Assembly: GCA_937922785.1 (NCBI GenBank)
Contig: CALAJQ010000017.1
Span: 62,001-126,000, forward strand
Length of the DNA: 64,000 nucleotides
Direction of reading: 5' to 3'
Source: an uncultured Acidimicrobiales bacterium
GTDB lineage: Bacteria; Actinomycetota; Acidimicrobiia; Acidimicrobiales; SZUA-35
The notes under the pieces are model-generated. The model had not been told where the DNA came from, searched no databases, and saw only the letters and a program-made list of their open reading frames with translations. Made by a program: the position numbers and the translations under genes. Numbering within the stretch: the stretch's first letter is position 1; each line of letters opens with the position of its first letter. This document shows, in pieces, positions 46,499 through 55,101 of this stretch.

Positions 46499-48250
46499 CT
46501 AGGGGAGGGCAATGATGGTGACCGTCCCAGTGTCACCGTTTACCTCGATCGTTGCGCCATCAGGAATTCGTTTGGTTGCGTCAGTGGCTGAAACAACACA
46601 CGGAATACCGAGTTCCCTCGAAACGATGATTGCGTGACTTAGCGGGGCGCCAACGTCAACAACAACACCGCCCGCTGGCACAAACAACGGTGTCCATGAC
46701 GGGTCGGTAATCGGAGCCACCAAAATGTCGCCGGGCTCCAAGGCTGTGGGGTCATGGGAGTCGGTGACAACTCGGGCAATACCCTGGTAAGTGCCTGGGC
46801 ATCCTGGCACGCCTTGGACTACCTCGTCCTTGGTGACCAAGTTGATTACAACGGCATCGCGTCGCGGGTAGTCGTTTACATCGCCGGGGTTGTCTACAAA
46901 CAGGAACGGTTCTTGTAGCTCGCCGTATGTAACCAATAGGTCCTCTCGTTCGGTGAGAGCGTCTTGGTACTTGGCGGGATCGCTTAGGAAGTCGACCAGC
47001 TCGGTTCGGTTCAACATGCCATATGAGTTGACGGCGGGGAACACACCCTCTGCTACCCGGCGTCTTCCGTACTCGTGCAAGGCCATCCTGAGCATGTGAA
47101 CCAGCTTGATGCAGTTCGTCTTGGTTCTTTCTCGTCCGGGCATAAAGACTTTGGCGGCACTAAGTGCTGCCACGAACTGGCCCTGTGTCTCGGGATCTCC
47201 GGCCAGCATCTCGGCGATTTCGGCACCAAGAGCCTCTCGTTCACTTGCTTTTTCGGCGTTGTGGCCAGCTGGTGCCGCAGATTCGGGAGAAACTCGCATT
47301 CGGTCGATCGCTGCCAAAGCAAGATCCGGTTCGGTTTCCCAGGTCGGTGATCTTGACTCCCACTCGTTCGGGCCGCGGCAGCCGTACTCAAAGAGGAACG
47401 TGTCGAAGTTCGCCACAAAGGCCTGAACCTCAGCTGAGTCCGAAGCCCGAAGCCGGGCGTCGAGGCCAGAGTTGCCTTCGCCGAAAATGGCTGTGATGTC
47501 TGCCGATGAGCTTGCTTCGCGGCCCAACTTCCACATTTCCATTGATGGGGCGGCGGACTCGACATCTCCGAGACCGGCAAGCAACTTCAGCGTCGATTCG
47601 GGCTGGCCAACGGCAGCACAAACTGCAGTAATTATTCCGATCGGCAAGGTTGCCAGGAACGAAATGAAGATGTGTTCGGTGAACAAATACTCGAAATGCT
47701 CGTCCATGAGATCAAGCGAGTTCTTGACAAGTTCATCGTCTGTCATGGCTGCATAGTCGGGCCGGTTGGCTCGCATCGTGTTCAGCCGTTCCTCATGCTC
47801 AAGGACATCAGGCAGTGACGGGGTTGTGAGAACCCATCCGAAGGTGGCGCCGATTTTCTCAGTCAGGTCTGGTCGATCGAAACCGGGCTTGACAATAAAT
47901 TCGGGAACCCCAGGGGCAGCACCGAAGAACGCGTCGTCGATATCTTCTGATGTCATGCCTGGGGCTCGGTGGCCAAGCATTCTTAAGGCGCTGGCGTTTA
48001 GGTATCCGTATCCGTTTGCCACTCCAAGGAAGACACATTCGTCATCGGGCATTTCCGATGGCTCCATTACGCCGATGCGATAGTACGCGTTTCGGAAGCC
48101 CATCTCTGCGCCGCCGAGTCCATCGTCATGTTGAAAGTAGGAGAAGGTGAGAGGAGCAACAGGATCTGGGAACACCTCGCCGATGTTGGCCCTGGTGTAG
48201 AAGTTCCACTCCGGACTTAAATCGGTTTCTACCATCCACTTGTCAACCAT
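46499..48250 (-). CDS. PEP-utilizer swivel-domain protein without ATP-grasp domain
   Basis: A 583-residue protein whose last 90 residues form the mobile phosphohistidine domain of PEP synthase and rifampin phosphotransferase (VPGCPGTYQGIARVV... and GAPLSHAIIVSRELGIPCVV, with the swivelling His in SHA). In those enzymes an ATP-grasp domain precedes it. Here the first 480 residues are helical and resemble the middle region of such proteins (TFSYFQHDDGLG, ERTKTNCIKLVHMLRMALHEYGRR), with no ATP-grasp motif that I can see. GGGGAA upstream is a good ribosome site for ATG 48250. Function is unknown; it may need a separate ATP-grasp partner. Confidence 0.75.
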   Translation of the reverse strand: MVDKWMVETDLSPEWNFYTRANIGEVFPDPVAPLTFSYFQHDDGLGGAEMGFRNAYYRIGVMEPSEMPDDECVFLGVANGYGYLNASALRMLGHRAPGMTSEDIDDAFFGAAPGVPEFIVKPGFDRPDLTEKIGATFGWVLTTPSLPDVLEHEERLNTMRANRPDYAAMTDDELVKNSLDLMDEHFEYLFTEHIFISFLATLPIGIITAVCAAVGQPESTLKLLAGLGDVESAAPSMEMWKLGREASSSADITAIFGEGNSGLDARLRASDSAEVQAFVANFDTFLFEYGCRGPNEWESRSPTWETEPDLALAAIDRMRVSPESAAPAGHNAEKASEREALGAEIAEMLAGDPETQGQFVAALSAAKVFMPGRERTKTNCIKLVHMLRMALHEYGRRRVAEGVFPAVNSYGMLNRTELVDFLSDPAKYQDALTEREDLLVTYGELQEPFLFVDNPGDVNDYPRRDAVVINLVTKDEVVQGVPGCPGTYQGIARVVTDSHDPTALEPGDILVAPITDPSWTPLFVPAGGVVVDVGAPLSHAIIVSRELGIPCVVSATDATKRIPDGATIEVNGDTGTVTIIALP

Positions 48251-48369
48251 TGTTGTTCCCCTTGTTGTTGTTCTGGCGTTTCGAACTGGTGTTGTTTCGA
48301 ATCGGTTATTCGCACATTACTCGCCAGTGTGACCACCGTCACTTTCACTGGCCAGGCTTCGATCGAAGG

Positions 48370-49833
48370 TCAGCGCGAAGTGCTTAGCGCTGCGTCAGCC
48401 TCGGCTGGAAGGCAGTCGCACCCGATCGGCAGCTCGTTCGCCAGCAGTCGCCCCTTTGCCGCTTCAGGCTGCGTTTGCACAACACGTATCAGAGCCTCGA
48501 CCACCTGTTCGTCCCATTGAGACCCAGAGTGTTCGCGAAGAATGGCTATCGCCTTGGAGCGACCCATCCCTTGGCGATATTGGCGCGTATTGACCATTGC
48601 ATCAAACGAGTCGCAGACCGACACAATTCGGGCCTCGAGGCAGACTTGATCGCCACGAAGTTGATCTGGGTACCCGGTGCCATCGACGCGTTCGTGGTGA
48701 GAGCGGATGGCAGCGGCAATGTCGGAAATGGTCAGGGTCTTAGCAACCATGTCTGCACCCGCAGATGCGTGACCTTTTATCACCTCGTACTCTTGAGCTG
48801 TCAGGCGATCCGGTTTGGTCAGAATGGCATCCGGAATTTCGAGTTTGCCGATGTCGTGCAAGAGCCCAGCAAGTCCAGCTCGCCTCATCGACTCTGAATT
48901 CATTCCCAATTCTTCAGCGACCGCAATAGCCAATTCCGAAGTTCGTACAACGTGGTCCCTGGTTATTGGGTCCTTGGCCTGAAGCTGACCGATGAACTCA
49001 TGCACTATCGGCTCGAGCCCGACTTCCAGCGCGGCCACCGGCTCAACCGCAATGATCGGAGCCAAGACCCTGCGGGTTGACTCAGACCTTCTATAAACCA
49101 CAATTGCTGCGGCCAATCCGCTTAGAACTCCTGCGATGTCAAACAAGTGGGCTGCCCAGAAACCGATCGAGAAAGGAGCAGAGCCAAGCCACATCGCCGC
49201 CGAGGCTCCCACCAATCCGTATCCCATTGAGACCGCCAGCGGCGCAGAGGACTTTGCTATCTGTGCCAGCCGATAGTGGCGATAAGACAAACCAATGCAG
49301 CCTGAAATGGACACGGCCGCTACTAGCACGCCGGCATATGAACCCGGAGCGAAGCTTGGAATCATCTCGGGCTCAGTCAATAAGATTGCGGCGGTCGCAC
49401 CGATAAATGCCAGACTTCCACCTACCCAAATCTTCCACCTTCGGAAAACGGTGGTTCTGCGCCCGCCGAACATCGGGCTTGCTACAACCAGGCCCACCGG
49501 AATTGCCCACAGCGCCGCTGCCATGGTTGCGGTGTTCTCGTCGTAGAGAATGCCTGGAGTGGTTATGCCATGAACCAGCGGAAGTACCGAGACTGACATA
49601 TAGAACAGTCCTAAGAAACCCAGTTCGGCGGTGTTGGTTGCGAAGGCTCGACGCAAGAGTGCCATTGCCAGGATCACGCAAGCAGTAGCTGCAAATACAA
49701 CAAGCCAAAACAGCAATGCTGGGCTCTCAAGTACACCCGCGGATTCATAGCGCAAGGCAAGCGTCGCCTGCGCCCCCAGCGGAACGCTCCAACTCAAGAT
49801 CCAAAGAGCGCCAAGCCGGAGACGGAAACCCAC
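48370..49833 (-). CDS. Membrane HD-GYP phosphodiesterase-like protein
   Basis: The protein has 487 residues. The N-terminal half is a membrane region of about eight helices (LRLGALWILSWSVPLG onward), likely a sensory module of a MHYT/MASE-like type, although I cannot name it. The C-terminal HD-GYP domain is complete: DPITRDHVVRTSELA, GLLHDIGKLEIPDAIL with the HD pair, HHERVDGTGYPDQL, and RIVSVCDSFDAMVNTRQY. Probably degrades cyclic di-GMP. Start is GTG 49833. It is the second HD-GYP gene in the window, unrelated in its N-terminus to the cadherin one, and lies next to soxR. Confidence 0.85.
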   Translation of the reverse strand: MGFRLRLGALWILSWSVPLGAQATLALRYESAGVLESPALLFWLVVFAATACVILAMALLRRAFATNTAELGFLGLFYMSVSVLPLVHGITTPGILYDENTATMAAALWAIPVGLVVASPMFGGRRTTVFRRWKIWVGGSLAFIGATAAILLTEPEMIPSFAPGSYAGVLVAAVSISGCIGLSYRHYRLAQIAKSSAPLAVSMGYGLVGASAAMWLGSAPFSIGFWAAHLFDIAGVLSGLAAAIVVYRRSESTRRVLAPIIAVEPVAALEVGLEPIVHEFIGQLQAKDPITRDHVVRTSELAIAVAEELGMNSESMRRAGLAGLLHDIGKLEIPDAILTKPDRLTAQEYEVIKGHASAGADMVAKTLTISDIAAAIRSHHERVDGTGYPDQLRGDQVCLEARIVSVCDSFDAMVNTRQYRQGMGRSKAIAILREHSGSQWDEQVVEALIRVVQTQPEAAKGRLLANELPIGCDCLPAEADAALSTSR

Positions 49834-49880
49834 AACCGGGTTTTCGGCCAGTTACTAAGTCTTCTTTAGCCTGGCAGCAC

Positions 49881-50345
49881 CTAGGGCAAGTCTCTGAATG
49901 AGTTGCCCATTAGATAGCGAGGCCCGGTGCCCAACGCAGATGCCCCATCTTCACTGTTGTAGAGCTGGCAGCGCTGAAGCGAGAGGCAGCCACAACCAAT
50001 ACATCCGTCTAGCTTCTCCTTGAGATCGCTAAGCCCGGCAATACGGCGATCAATATCAACGCGGAAGTTCTCCGCGAGCTTGCGCCAGTCGGCTTCGGTC
50101 GGTGTCCGCTTGCTAGGGAGCACTTCAAGCTGGGCGTCTATCTCGCTGAGCGAGTAGCCCAGCTGCTGGCATATTCGGATGAAGGAAATTCTACGAATCG
50201 TGGACCGGGCGAAACGCCGGTGACCAGCCGAAGACCTTTGGGCTTCGACGAGGCCCTGTTCTTCATAGAAGCGGACCGCTGACACGGCAAGGCCCGTTCG
50301 TTCTGCGACAGCACCGATAGTTAGTAGCTCGCTAGAACTCGACAT
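49881..50345 (-). CDS. soxR: SoxR-type redox-sensing MerR regulator
   Basis: Transcription factor of 154 residues that senses redox-cycling compounds or nitric oxide through a [2Fe-2S] cluster. The winged helix starts TIGAVAERTGLAVSAVRFYEEQGL; after a long dimerisation helix the cluster motif is CIGCGCLSLQRC, with Cys115, 118, 120 and 126 (CX2CXCX5C). Actinobacterial SoxR regulons usually control oxidoreductases and exporters. The stop is 47 bp from the HD-GYP start codon and its start is 14 bp from surE. Its target genes cannot be told from this window. Confidence 0.93.
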   Translation of the reverse strand: MSSSSELLTIGAVAERTGLAVSAVRFYEEQGLVEAQRSSAGHRRFARSTIRRISFIRICQQLGYSLSEIDAQLEVLPSKRTPTEADWRKLAENFRVDIDRRIAGLSDLKEKLDGCIGCGCLSLQRCQLYNSEDGASALGTGPRYLMGNSFRDLP

Positions 50346-50359
50346 TAGTTGAGAACTTA

Positions 50360-51187
50360 CTAGAGCAGCCGATTCATCGCAGCGTCCAGAGCCGGCGAGT
50401 TTGGATCTTCTGCAACTATTTTGCTGAGCCAGCTAAGTGAGACTCGATTGTCAATGACCGTAGCGGTGTCGCTGTTGTTGATCAGATCTCCGGATTCGCC
50501 GAAGGTGTAACTAATCAGATGTGAACCTAGGTGTCCGGGCTTGGGGGTCAAAGTAACGCTGCTCATCGACCGTGGGGGAGAGGCGCCTATTTCGGCCCAT
50601 GCCCAGCCTTTGATCTCCGAAATTGGGAGGTCAGGGACATTTACGTTCAATACGCCCGCAGGATCTCGTGGGTTGGCCAACATCGCCTCTACCAATTCAG
50701 CAGTGATCTTTGCTGCTGTAGCCCAGTGAAGATCAGCGATAACGTCGCCCCAAGCCTGGCCTTCGACCCCGAAGTCAGAGACCGACTGGCTAACGGCGAT
50801 GCCTGGTATTGCAGCATTGCGGCCAGTTAGAGCTGCCCCAATCGTGCCTGAGTGATAGACCGAGCGTCCAACGTTTGCGCCTGGATTAATGCCACTGACT
50901 ATTAGATCTGGCTTAGGGCCGAACGCTCCGTTGCGGGCCAACAAAACACAAAGGGCGGGTGGCCCCGACACAGTCCACGCAGTGTCGATCCCTTCTACAT
51001 GAGATTCATGCGCCTCGGGCGTTTGTTCCCAGATGGCACCGATGGCCGCTCCAGCCCCAGAGAACTCGCGGTCAGGGGCGATTACTGTGACCTCGCCAAA
51101 TGGTTTCATAGCTCTCGCCAAGACGTGCAGCCCAACCGAATCTATGCCGTCGTCGTTGGTCACCATTATTCGCAGTGGGTCAGTCAT
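50360..51187 (-). CDS. surE: SurE-type 5'/3'-nucleotidase
   Basis: Dephosphorylates nucleoside monophosphates and short polyphosphates. It has 275 residues from ATG 51187. The metal-binding start is MVTNDDGIDSVGLHVLARAM; the SGAG loop follows; SGINPGANVGRSVYHSGTIGAA supplies the conserved Asn and the Gly-rich loop. C-terminal extension is slightly longer than in E. coli SurE (253). It is followed 14 bp later by soxR on the same strand. Confidence 0.92.
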   Translation of the reverse strand: MTDPLRIMVTNDDGIDSVGLHVLARAMKPFGEVTVIAPDREFSGAGAAIGAIWEQTPEAHESHVEGIDTAWTVSGPPALCVLLARNGAFGPKPDLIVSGINPGANVGRSVYHSGTIGAALTGRNAAIPGIAVSQSVSDFGVEGQAWGDVIADLHWATAAKITAELVEAMLANPRDPAGVLNVNVPDLPISEIKGWAWAEIGASPPRSMSSVTLTPKPGHLGSHLISYTFGESGDLINNSDTATVIDNRVSLSWLSKIVAEDPNSPALDAAMNRLL

Positions 51188-51207
51188 CGGGCTGACTCTA
51201 TGCACAA

Positions 51208-51990
51208 CTAGCCAAAGTTTGGCTTGCGTTTGTTTATGAAGGCGTCGATTCCTTCAACTGCTTCTGGGTGGCTGGCCTGGTTGGAGATCGCAAACGACTC
51301 ACGATCCATTGCTTCCTCAAGCGAAGACGCCGCGCCCGCCACGAGCAGTCGCTTCACCCCGCCGAAAGCATTTGTTGGACCGGAGGCAAGTTTTGCTGCA
51401 AGCGTTCGGGCTTCGTCTAGTACCTGATCATCAGCTACGACCGAGTTGACCAAGCCCCAGTCAAGAGCCTCTTGAGCCGACAGCATTCGATTGGTTAGGG
51501 CCATTTCAGTGGCCCGTCGGAGGCCGATCGTGCGAGCCAAGAAGAATGACGAAGACCCGTCGATGGTTAGTCCGGACGCGGTATAGCCACTTACGAACCT
51601 TGCGGACTCGCCTGCGATAACTAGATCAAGCGAGGCCACAAGGCTTAGGCCAGCACCGCCTGCAGTTCCGGTTATCGCGCCAACAACTGGAGCGTTCATC
51701 TTCGATAGGCGACTGATGGCTCCGTGGTAGTCAATAGTCATCTCGTGCAAATTGGCCGGAGTTTGATCGCCGCCAGACTGGAACTCGACTAGATCCCCGC
51801 CGCCAAAGAAGACCTTTCCTTCGCCTCGCAACACCAGGGCCCGCAAAGTTTTGTCGGCTACGAAGTTCGATGCGGCTTTGCGTAGTTCAAATGCCATTTG
51901 GATGCTCAGAGCGTTCGCTGGCGGGCGAGTAAGAACCAACTCTTTGACCCCGTCGCCTAAATCGTCGACGCGAATAGTCTCAAAATCCAT
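51208..51990 (-). CDS. Crotonase-family isomerase-like protein
   Basis: Acyl-CoA enzyme of 260 residues, ending 20 bp before surE. Oxyanion-hole segments are GKVFFGGGDLVEF and AITGTAGGAGLSLVASLDLVIAG. The hydratase Glu of the first active-site position is Leu here, while the second position carries Asp (GLTIDGSSSFFLARTIG), the pattern of Delta3-Delta2 enoyl-CoA isomerases and PaaG-like epoxide isomerases. I infer an isomerase rather than a hydratase. Confidence 0.82.
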   Translation of the reverse strand: MDFETIRVDDLGDGVKELVLTRPPANALSIQMAFELRKAASNFVADKTLRALVLRGEGKVFFGGGDLVEFQSGGDQTPANLHEMTIDYHGAISRLSKMNAPVVGAITGTAGGAGLSLVASLDLVIAGESARFVSGYTASGLTIDGSSSFFLARTIGLRRATEMALTNRMLSAQEALDWGLVNSVVADDQVLDEARTLAAKLASGPTNAFGGVKRLLVAGAASSLEEAMDRESFAISNQASHPEAVEGIDAFINKRKPNFG

Positions 51991-52025
51991 AACCAGTTCT
52001 CCTCAGTTGCTGTGACTTAGTTTCG

Positions 52026-52640
52026 TCAAACGTGTGCTTCGCTCTTGCCACGTTCGCGGACCCAGCGGACTATTTCAATTAGAGCCGTGATTCCCAGCGC
52101 CGCACCGAAGGCCAAGTAGAAAGCTTTGGTGTGGTCATCTTTGAACTGCTCGCCAAAGAGATAGCCCAGGCCTCCTGCGTAGCTGGCCCAAAGGATGGTT
52201 GCCACTGCATCCCACTTCAAGAACCAATCCAGCGGTTGACGAGTGATTCCTGATGAGCACGTCAGCGCCGTTCGACCGCCCGGGATGAAACGGGCCGTGA
52301 TCAACAGAGGGCCGCCCCGCTTTTCGATCTGAGCTGCAGCTCGGTTAAGTCGGTCGGCTCCAGATTCTGATTTGAAGAGGGTTCGCTTCAAGAAGTCAGA
52401 AGCCCGAAGGCCTAGCTGATAAGCGATGTTGTCCCCGATAAAGGCACCGAGGGCTCCAACAAAGATGACGGCAACGATAAACAGGTGGCCTTGCCCAGCC
52501 GCTATGCCGCCCAAGATCACCGTTGTTTCACTCGGTACGATTGGAATGACGGAGTCAAACATGGCAACAGCAAAGATCGCTAAGTAAAACCAAGGGCTGG
52601 TTGATGCTGTCTCTAGGGCATCGAAGAGGTCGTTGAGCAT
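52026..52640 (-). CDS. DedA-family membrane protein
   Basis: Integral membrane protein of 204 residues of the DedA/SNARE-associated family, linked to undecaprenyl phosphate or lipid scrambling and envelope stress. Family markers are IPIVPSETTVILGG, GAFIGDNIAYQLG, and the reentrant loop with ITARFIPGGRTALTCSSG, where the Arg is functional in E. coli YqjA/YghB. ATG 52640 preferred over TTG 52652. It is divergent from the GGCT-like gene with a 31-bp gap. Confidence 0.88.
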   Translation of the reverse strand: MLNDLFDALETASTSPWFYLAIFAVAMFDSVIPIVPSETTVILGGIAAGQGHLFIVAVIFVGALGAFIGDNIAYQLGLRASDFLKRTLFKSESGADRLNRAAAQIEKRGGPLLITARFIPGGRTALTCSSGITRQPLDWFLKWDAVATILWASYAGGLGYLFGEQFKDDHTKAFYLAFGAALGITALIEIVRWVRERGKSEAHV

Positions 52641-52658
52641 TGGTCCAACCAATCTAAC

Positions 52659-52664
52659 TAGGGT
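52659..52664 (+). promoter_or_regulatory. -10-like box of the GGCT-like gene (leaderless)
   Basis: TAGGGT ends 7 nt before the ATG at 52672. No Shine-Dalgarno sequence is present. The match is modest. Confidence 0.3.
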
Positions 52665-52671
52665 TTGGCCT

Positions 52672-53295
52672 ATGCAATACGTTTGGTACGCGGCCTACGG
52701 CTCGAATCTTTCTTCGATGCGCCTGTCGACCTATCTCGAAGGTGGGCGTGCCCGCGGCTCCACCAGAGCAGTGGCGGGAGCCAGGGACTCGACCCCGCCA
52801 ACTGACACTGACACGATGGTCGTTGGTCACCAGCTTGGTTTTGGCTACGAATCAAACACTTGGGGTGGGGGAGGCGTAGCGTTCATCTCAGCCGAACCCG
52901 TTCCTAGCGCTAGCTGCATGATGCGCCTCCACCGAGTTACGGCTGAACAACTCGAAGACATCTACTCTCAGGAGAATCGGCTCGGCAAGCCGGCCGCAAT
53001 CGACACCGAGGCTTTGGAGCGGGCTCAAGCATTTGAACTGATGCCAACTTTGTACGGCCAACTTCTACACCTAGGTCGGCATCCGGATACAAGCGAACAC
53101 GTGATCACCTTTACCAGCCGCCTAGCACAGACCCCAAATGCGCCGAGCGTTGCTTATCTGAAGGTGATCTGTGAGGGCCTGGCGGATGCTTACGGCATGG
53201 CCAAGCCTGACGTAATCAGCTACCTAAGTGCGGCTGTGGGGATGACAGGCTGGAGCGACTCGGACTGGGATCAGATTTTTCCAACCACGCTGTAA
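52672..53295 (+). CDS. Gamma-glutamylcyclotransferase-like protein
   Basis: A 207-residue protein with the GGCT-type opening VWYAAYGSNLSSMRLSTYL, where the YGSN loop binds the gamma-glutamyl group. The rest is divergent and includes LGFGYESNTWGGGGVAFI and a late segment DVISYLSAAVG. Actinobacterial members are often annotated histone deacetylase by error. The start ATG 52672 agrees with the conserved Tyr position. It is convergent with an alpha/beta hydrolase gene and their ends overlap by 80 bp. Confidence 0.75.
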   Translation: MQYVWYAAYGSNLSSMRLSTYLEGGRARGSTRAVAGARDSTPPTDTDTMVVGHQLGFGYESNTWGGGGVAFISAEPVPSASCMMRLHRVTAEQLEDIYSQENRLGKPAAIDTEALERAQAFELMPTLYGQLLHLGRHPDTSEHVITFTSRLAQTPNAPSVAYLKVICEGLADAYGMAKPDVISYLSAAVGMTGWSDSDWDQIFPTTL

Positions 53296-53983
53296 GTGCA
53301 GAGTTAGTTTCGTCCGGTTGTTCCAGCGTTGGTAGGTGCCCGGCGTTGGCAATCACGACAAGGCTTGCGCCTGGAATTAGATCTCGCATGAGTTCGTGCC
53401 GCTCGACGGGGCATAGCCGATCATGTTCGCCACACAAAACGAGGCAAGGCATCGAGATCTGCCTGAGCGTTTCGGTCTGGTCGGGCCGACTTTGTAACGC
53501 CTCAGACTGATTGGCGAAGCCGACGGGCCCAATTGCGTCGGCCATGTCCATGCAGAGCTTCATGATTTGTTCCAGCTTTGGCCCCGGCGCAAGGTAGTTG
53601 GGTTTCATCTCCTCGCTCATCACTTCCCGAAGGCCACCGCCTCTTACTTTGCGCACCTGAGCCTCGCGAATCGGCCCTTTTTCGGCCGGGTCCGCCAAGG
53701 GGTTTGTGTCGAGAAGAGCAACTCTAGTGACCCGCTCGGGAGCCAATCGGATGATCTCCATCGCAACAATCCCGCCCATCGACAGCCCAGCAAGAGCGAA
53801 TTGCGGGGGCGCTTCATTCAAGACTCGCTCGGCAAGGCCGCCCACCGTTGACGAGGCTGTCAGCGGCATTGTCATGACCGCTCGAGACGCAGAAAACGCG
53901 GCTATCTGCGGAGTGAAGAGTCGGGCGTCGCACATCATGCCGGGGAGAAGAACTAGCGGCTCGTTCATCACTTGAGGTGCCAT
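53216..53983 (-). CDS. Alpha/beta hydrolase
   Basis: Esterase/lactonase-like hydrolase of 255 residues. The oxyanion region is LVLLPGMMCDARLF, the nucleophile Ser is in LAGLSMGGIVAM, the acid in CGEHDRLCPVERH, and the catalytic His in NAGHLPTLEQP. The last 20 residues (SDPSPSRSSLSSPQPHLGS) are low-complexity and are antisense to the end of the GGCT-like gene, so the natural stop has probably been lost and the chain extended. Substrate is unknown. Confidence 0.88.
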   Translation of the reverse strand: MAPQVMNEPLVLLPGMMCDARLFTPQIAAFSASRAVMTMPLTASSTVGGLAERVLNEAPPQFALAGLSMGGIVAMEIIRLAPERVTRVALLDTNPLADPAEKGPIREAQVRKVRGGGLREVMSEEMKPNYLAPGPKLEQIMKLCMDMADAIGPVGFANQSEALQSRPDQTETLRQISMPCLVLCGEHDRLCPVERHELMRDLIPGASLVVIANAGHLPTLEQPDETNSALTAWLEKSDPSPSRSSLSSPQPHLGS

Positions 53984-54012
53984 GAGTGGTACACACTAAC
54001 GCAAATGGCAAG

Positions 54013-54028
54013 ATGCAATCGTATTCAT
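54013..54028. promoter_or_regulatory. LacI-type operator candidate upstream of the first SnoaL-like gene
   Basis: ATGCAATCGTATTCAT, read on the other strand as ATGAATACGATTGCAT, has a CG centre and 5 of 8 symmetric pairs. Its ATGAATACG half-site is identical to that of the operator at 55072-55087. It occupies the spacer between a weak -35-like TGGCAA (54006-54011) and -10-like TACATT (54029-54034), where a repressor would block RNA polymerase. Confidence 0.55.
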
Positions 54029-54062
54029 TACATTCAACCGAAACCGAGCACACGGAGGCGCA

Positions 54063-55031
54063 GTGAAGGGTTTTGATCCTAAGTTCAAGGACCTGCCGGA
54101 CTACATAATTGGTATTACCAATGAGATTTGGGAAGGTCGTGGCATAGACACTCTCAATCACTATTACGCGCCTGATATTCCAGTTCGTTCACCCGATGGT
54201 GTTGTGATTGGCAATCAAAGCGTCATTGCTGCCACCAGAGCCACACTTGAAGAGTTTCCCGACCGCCAGCTACTAGCCGAGGACGTGATCTGGAGCGGAA
54301 ACGAAGACGAGGGATTCTTGTCGTCGCACCGGATTCTGAGCACAGCCACACACGTCAACGACGGGCTTTACGGAACGGCCCAGGGTGCGAAGCTTCAGTA
54401 TCGAATCATCGCCGATTGTGCGGTGAAGAACAATCAGATCTATGACGAGTGGCTCATTCGAGATCAGGGAGCAATCGTTTCCCAGCTGGGCGTTGATCCG
54501 AAAACCTTCGCCGCGACCCAGATCGCTAACCAGGGCGGTCCAGAAGCGGCCGCCCGGCCGTTCAGGCCTGAACACGACGTTGCTGGAGACTATGCAGGCA
54601 CCGGTAACGACAATCAGTGGGGTCAGCGATACGGATCGCTTCTGCAAGGGCTACTTGCCGGCGATACATCCGAGCTTCGAGGCGAGTACGACCGTGCTAT
54701 CCAACAGGACCTACCGGGCGGGATCGTGGCCTACGGCTGGGAGTCGCCGGAGAGCTTTTGGTCTGAGCTTTTAAGTTCAATGCCAGACGCCAGTTTCGAG
54801 ATCCACCACCAGATTGGCAACGACCCCGATCTGGGTCCAGGCCGTGCAGCGCTGCGATGGTCCTTAACAGGTACCCATTCCGGAACCGGGCGCTATGGCA
54901 AACCAACCGGGGCACCAGTGCACGTCATGGGTCTTAGTCACGCCGAATATGGTCCGCGCGGCCTTAAGCGGGAATTTGTGCTGTTTGACGACACCCAGGT
55001 CTGGAAACAGATTCTGCTTCACACCGGTTGA
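54063..55031 (+). CDS. Two-domain SnoaL-like protein, copy 1
   Basis: Cytoplasmic protein of 322 residues with two NTF2/SnoaL-like cone folds. Domain 1 (about 10-140) has ITNEIWEGRGIDTLNHYYAPDI and VIWSGNEDEGFLSSHRI; domain 2 (about 195-320) has GLLAGDTSELRGEYDRAI and GRAALRWSLTGTHSGTGRYGKPTGAPVHVMG, the latter a typical SnoaL strand pair. Such folds act as cyclases, isomerases or dehydratases, or only bind small molecules. GTG 54063 has GGAGG 4 nt upstream. It is alone before lacI but shares its operator type, so it is probably in the same regulon. Confidence 0.75.
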   Translation: MKGFDPKFKDLPDYIIGITNEIWEGRGIDTLNHYYAPDIPVRSPDGVVIGNQSVIAATRATLEEFPDRQLLAEDVIWSGNEDEGFLSSHRILSTATHVNDGLYGTAQGAKLQYRIIADCAVKNNQIYDEWLIRDQGAIVSQLGVDPKTFAATQIANQGGPEAAARPFRPEHDVAGDYAGTGNDNQWGQRYGSLLQGLLAGDTSELRGEYDRAIQQDLPGGIVAYGWESPESFWSELLSSMPDASFEIHHQIGNDPDLGPGRAALRWSLTGTHSGTGRYGKPTGAPVHVMGLSHAEYGPRGLKREFVLFDDTQVWKQILLHTG

Positions 55032-55063
55032 GTGCCCATATCCGCCGCACACGGTGAAACTTT

Positions 55064-55092
55064 TTGACTTGATGAATACGTAGTCATATGGT
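55064..55092 (+). promoter_or_regulatory. Promoter of lacI and the downstream operon
   Basis: TTGACT (55064-55069), a spacer of exactly 17 nt, then TATGGT (55087-55092). ATG 55102 lies 9 nt after the -10 box, so the transcript would have a leader of about 2 nt. The spacer is filled by the operator at 55072-55087. Confidence 0.6.
55072..55087. promoter_or_regulatory. LacI-type operator candidate in the lacI promoter
   Basis: ATGAATACGTAGTCAT is a 16-bp palindrome with 7 of 8 symmetric pairs and the central CG usual for LacI-family sites. Placement between -35 and -10 predicts autoregulation by repression. Confidence 0.65.
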
Positions 55093-55101
55093 GTGCATGC
55101 A

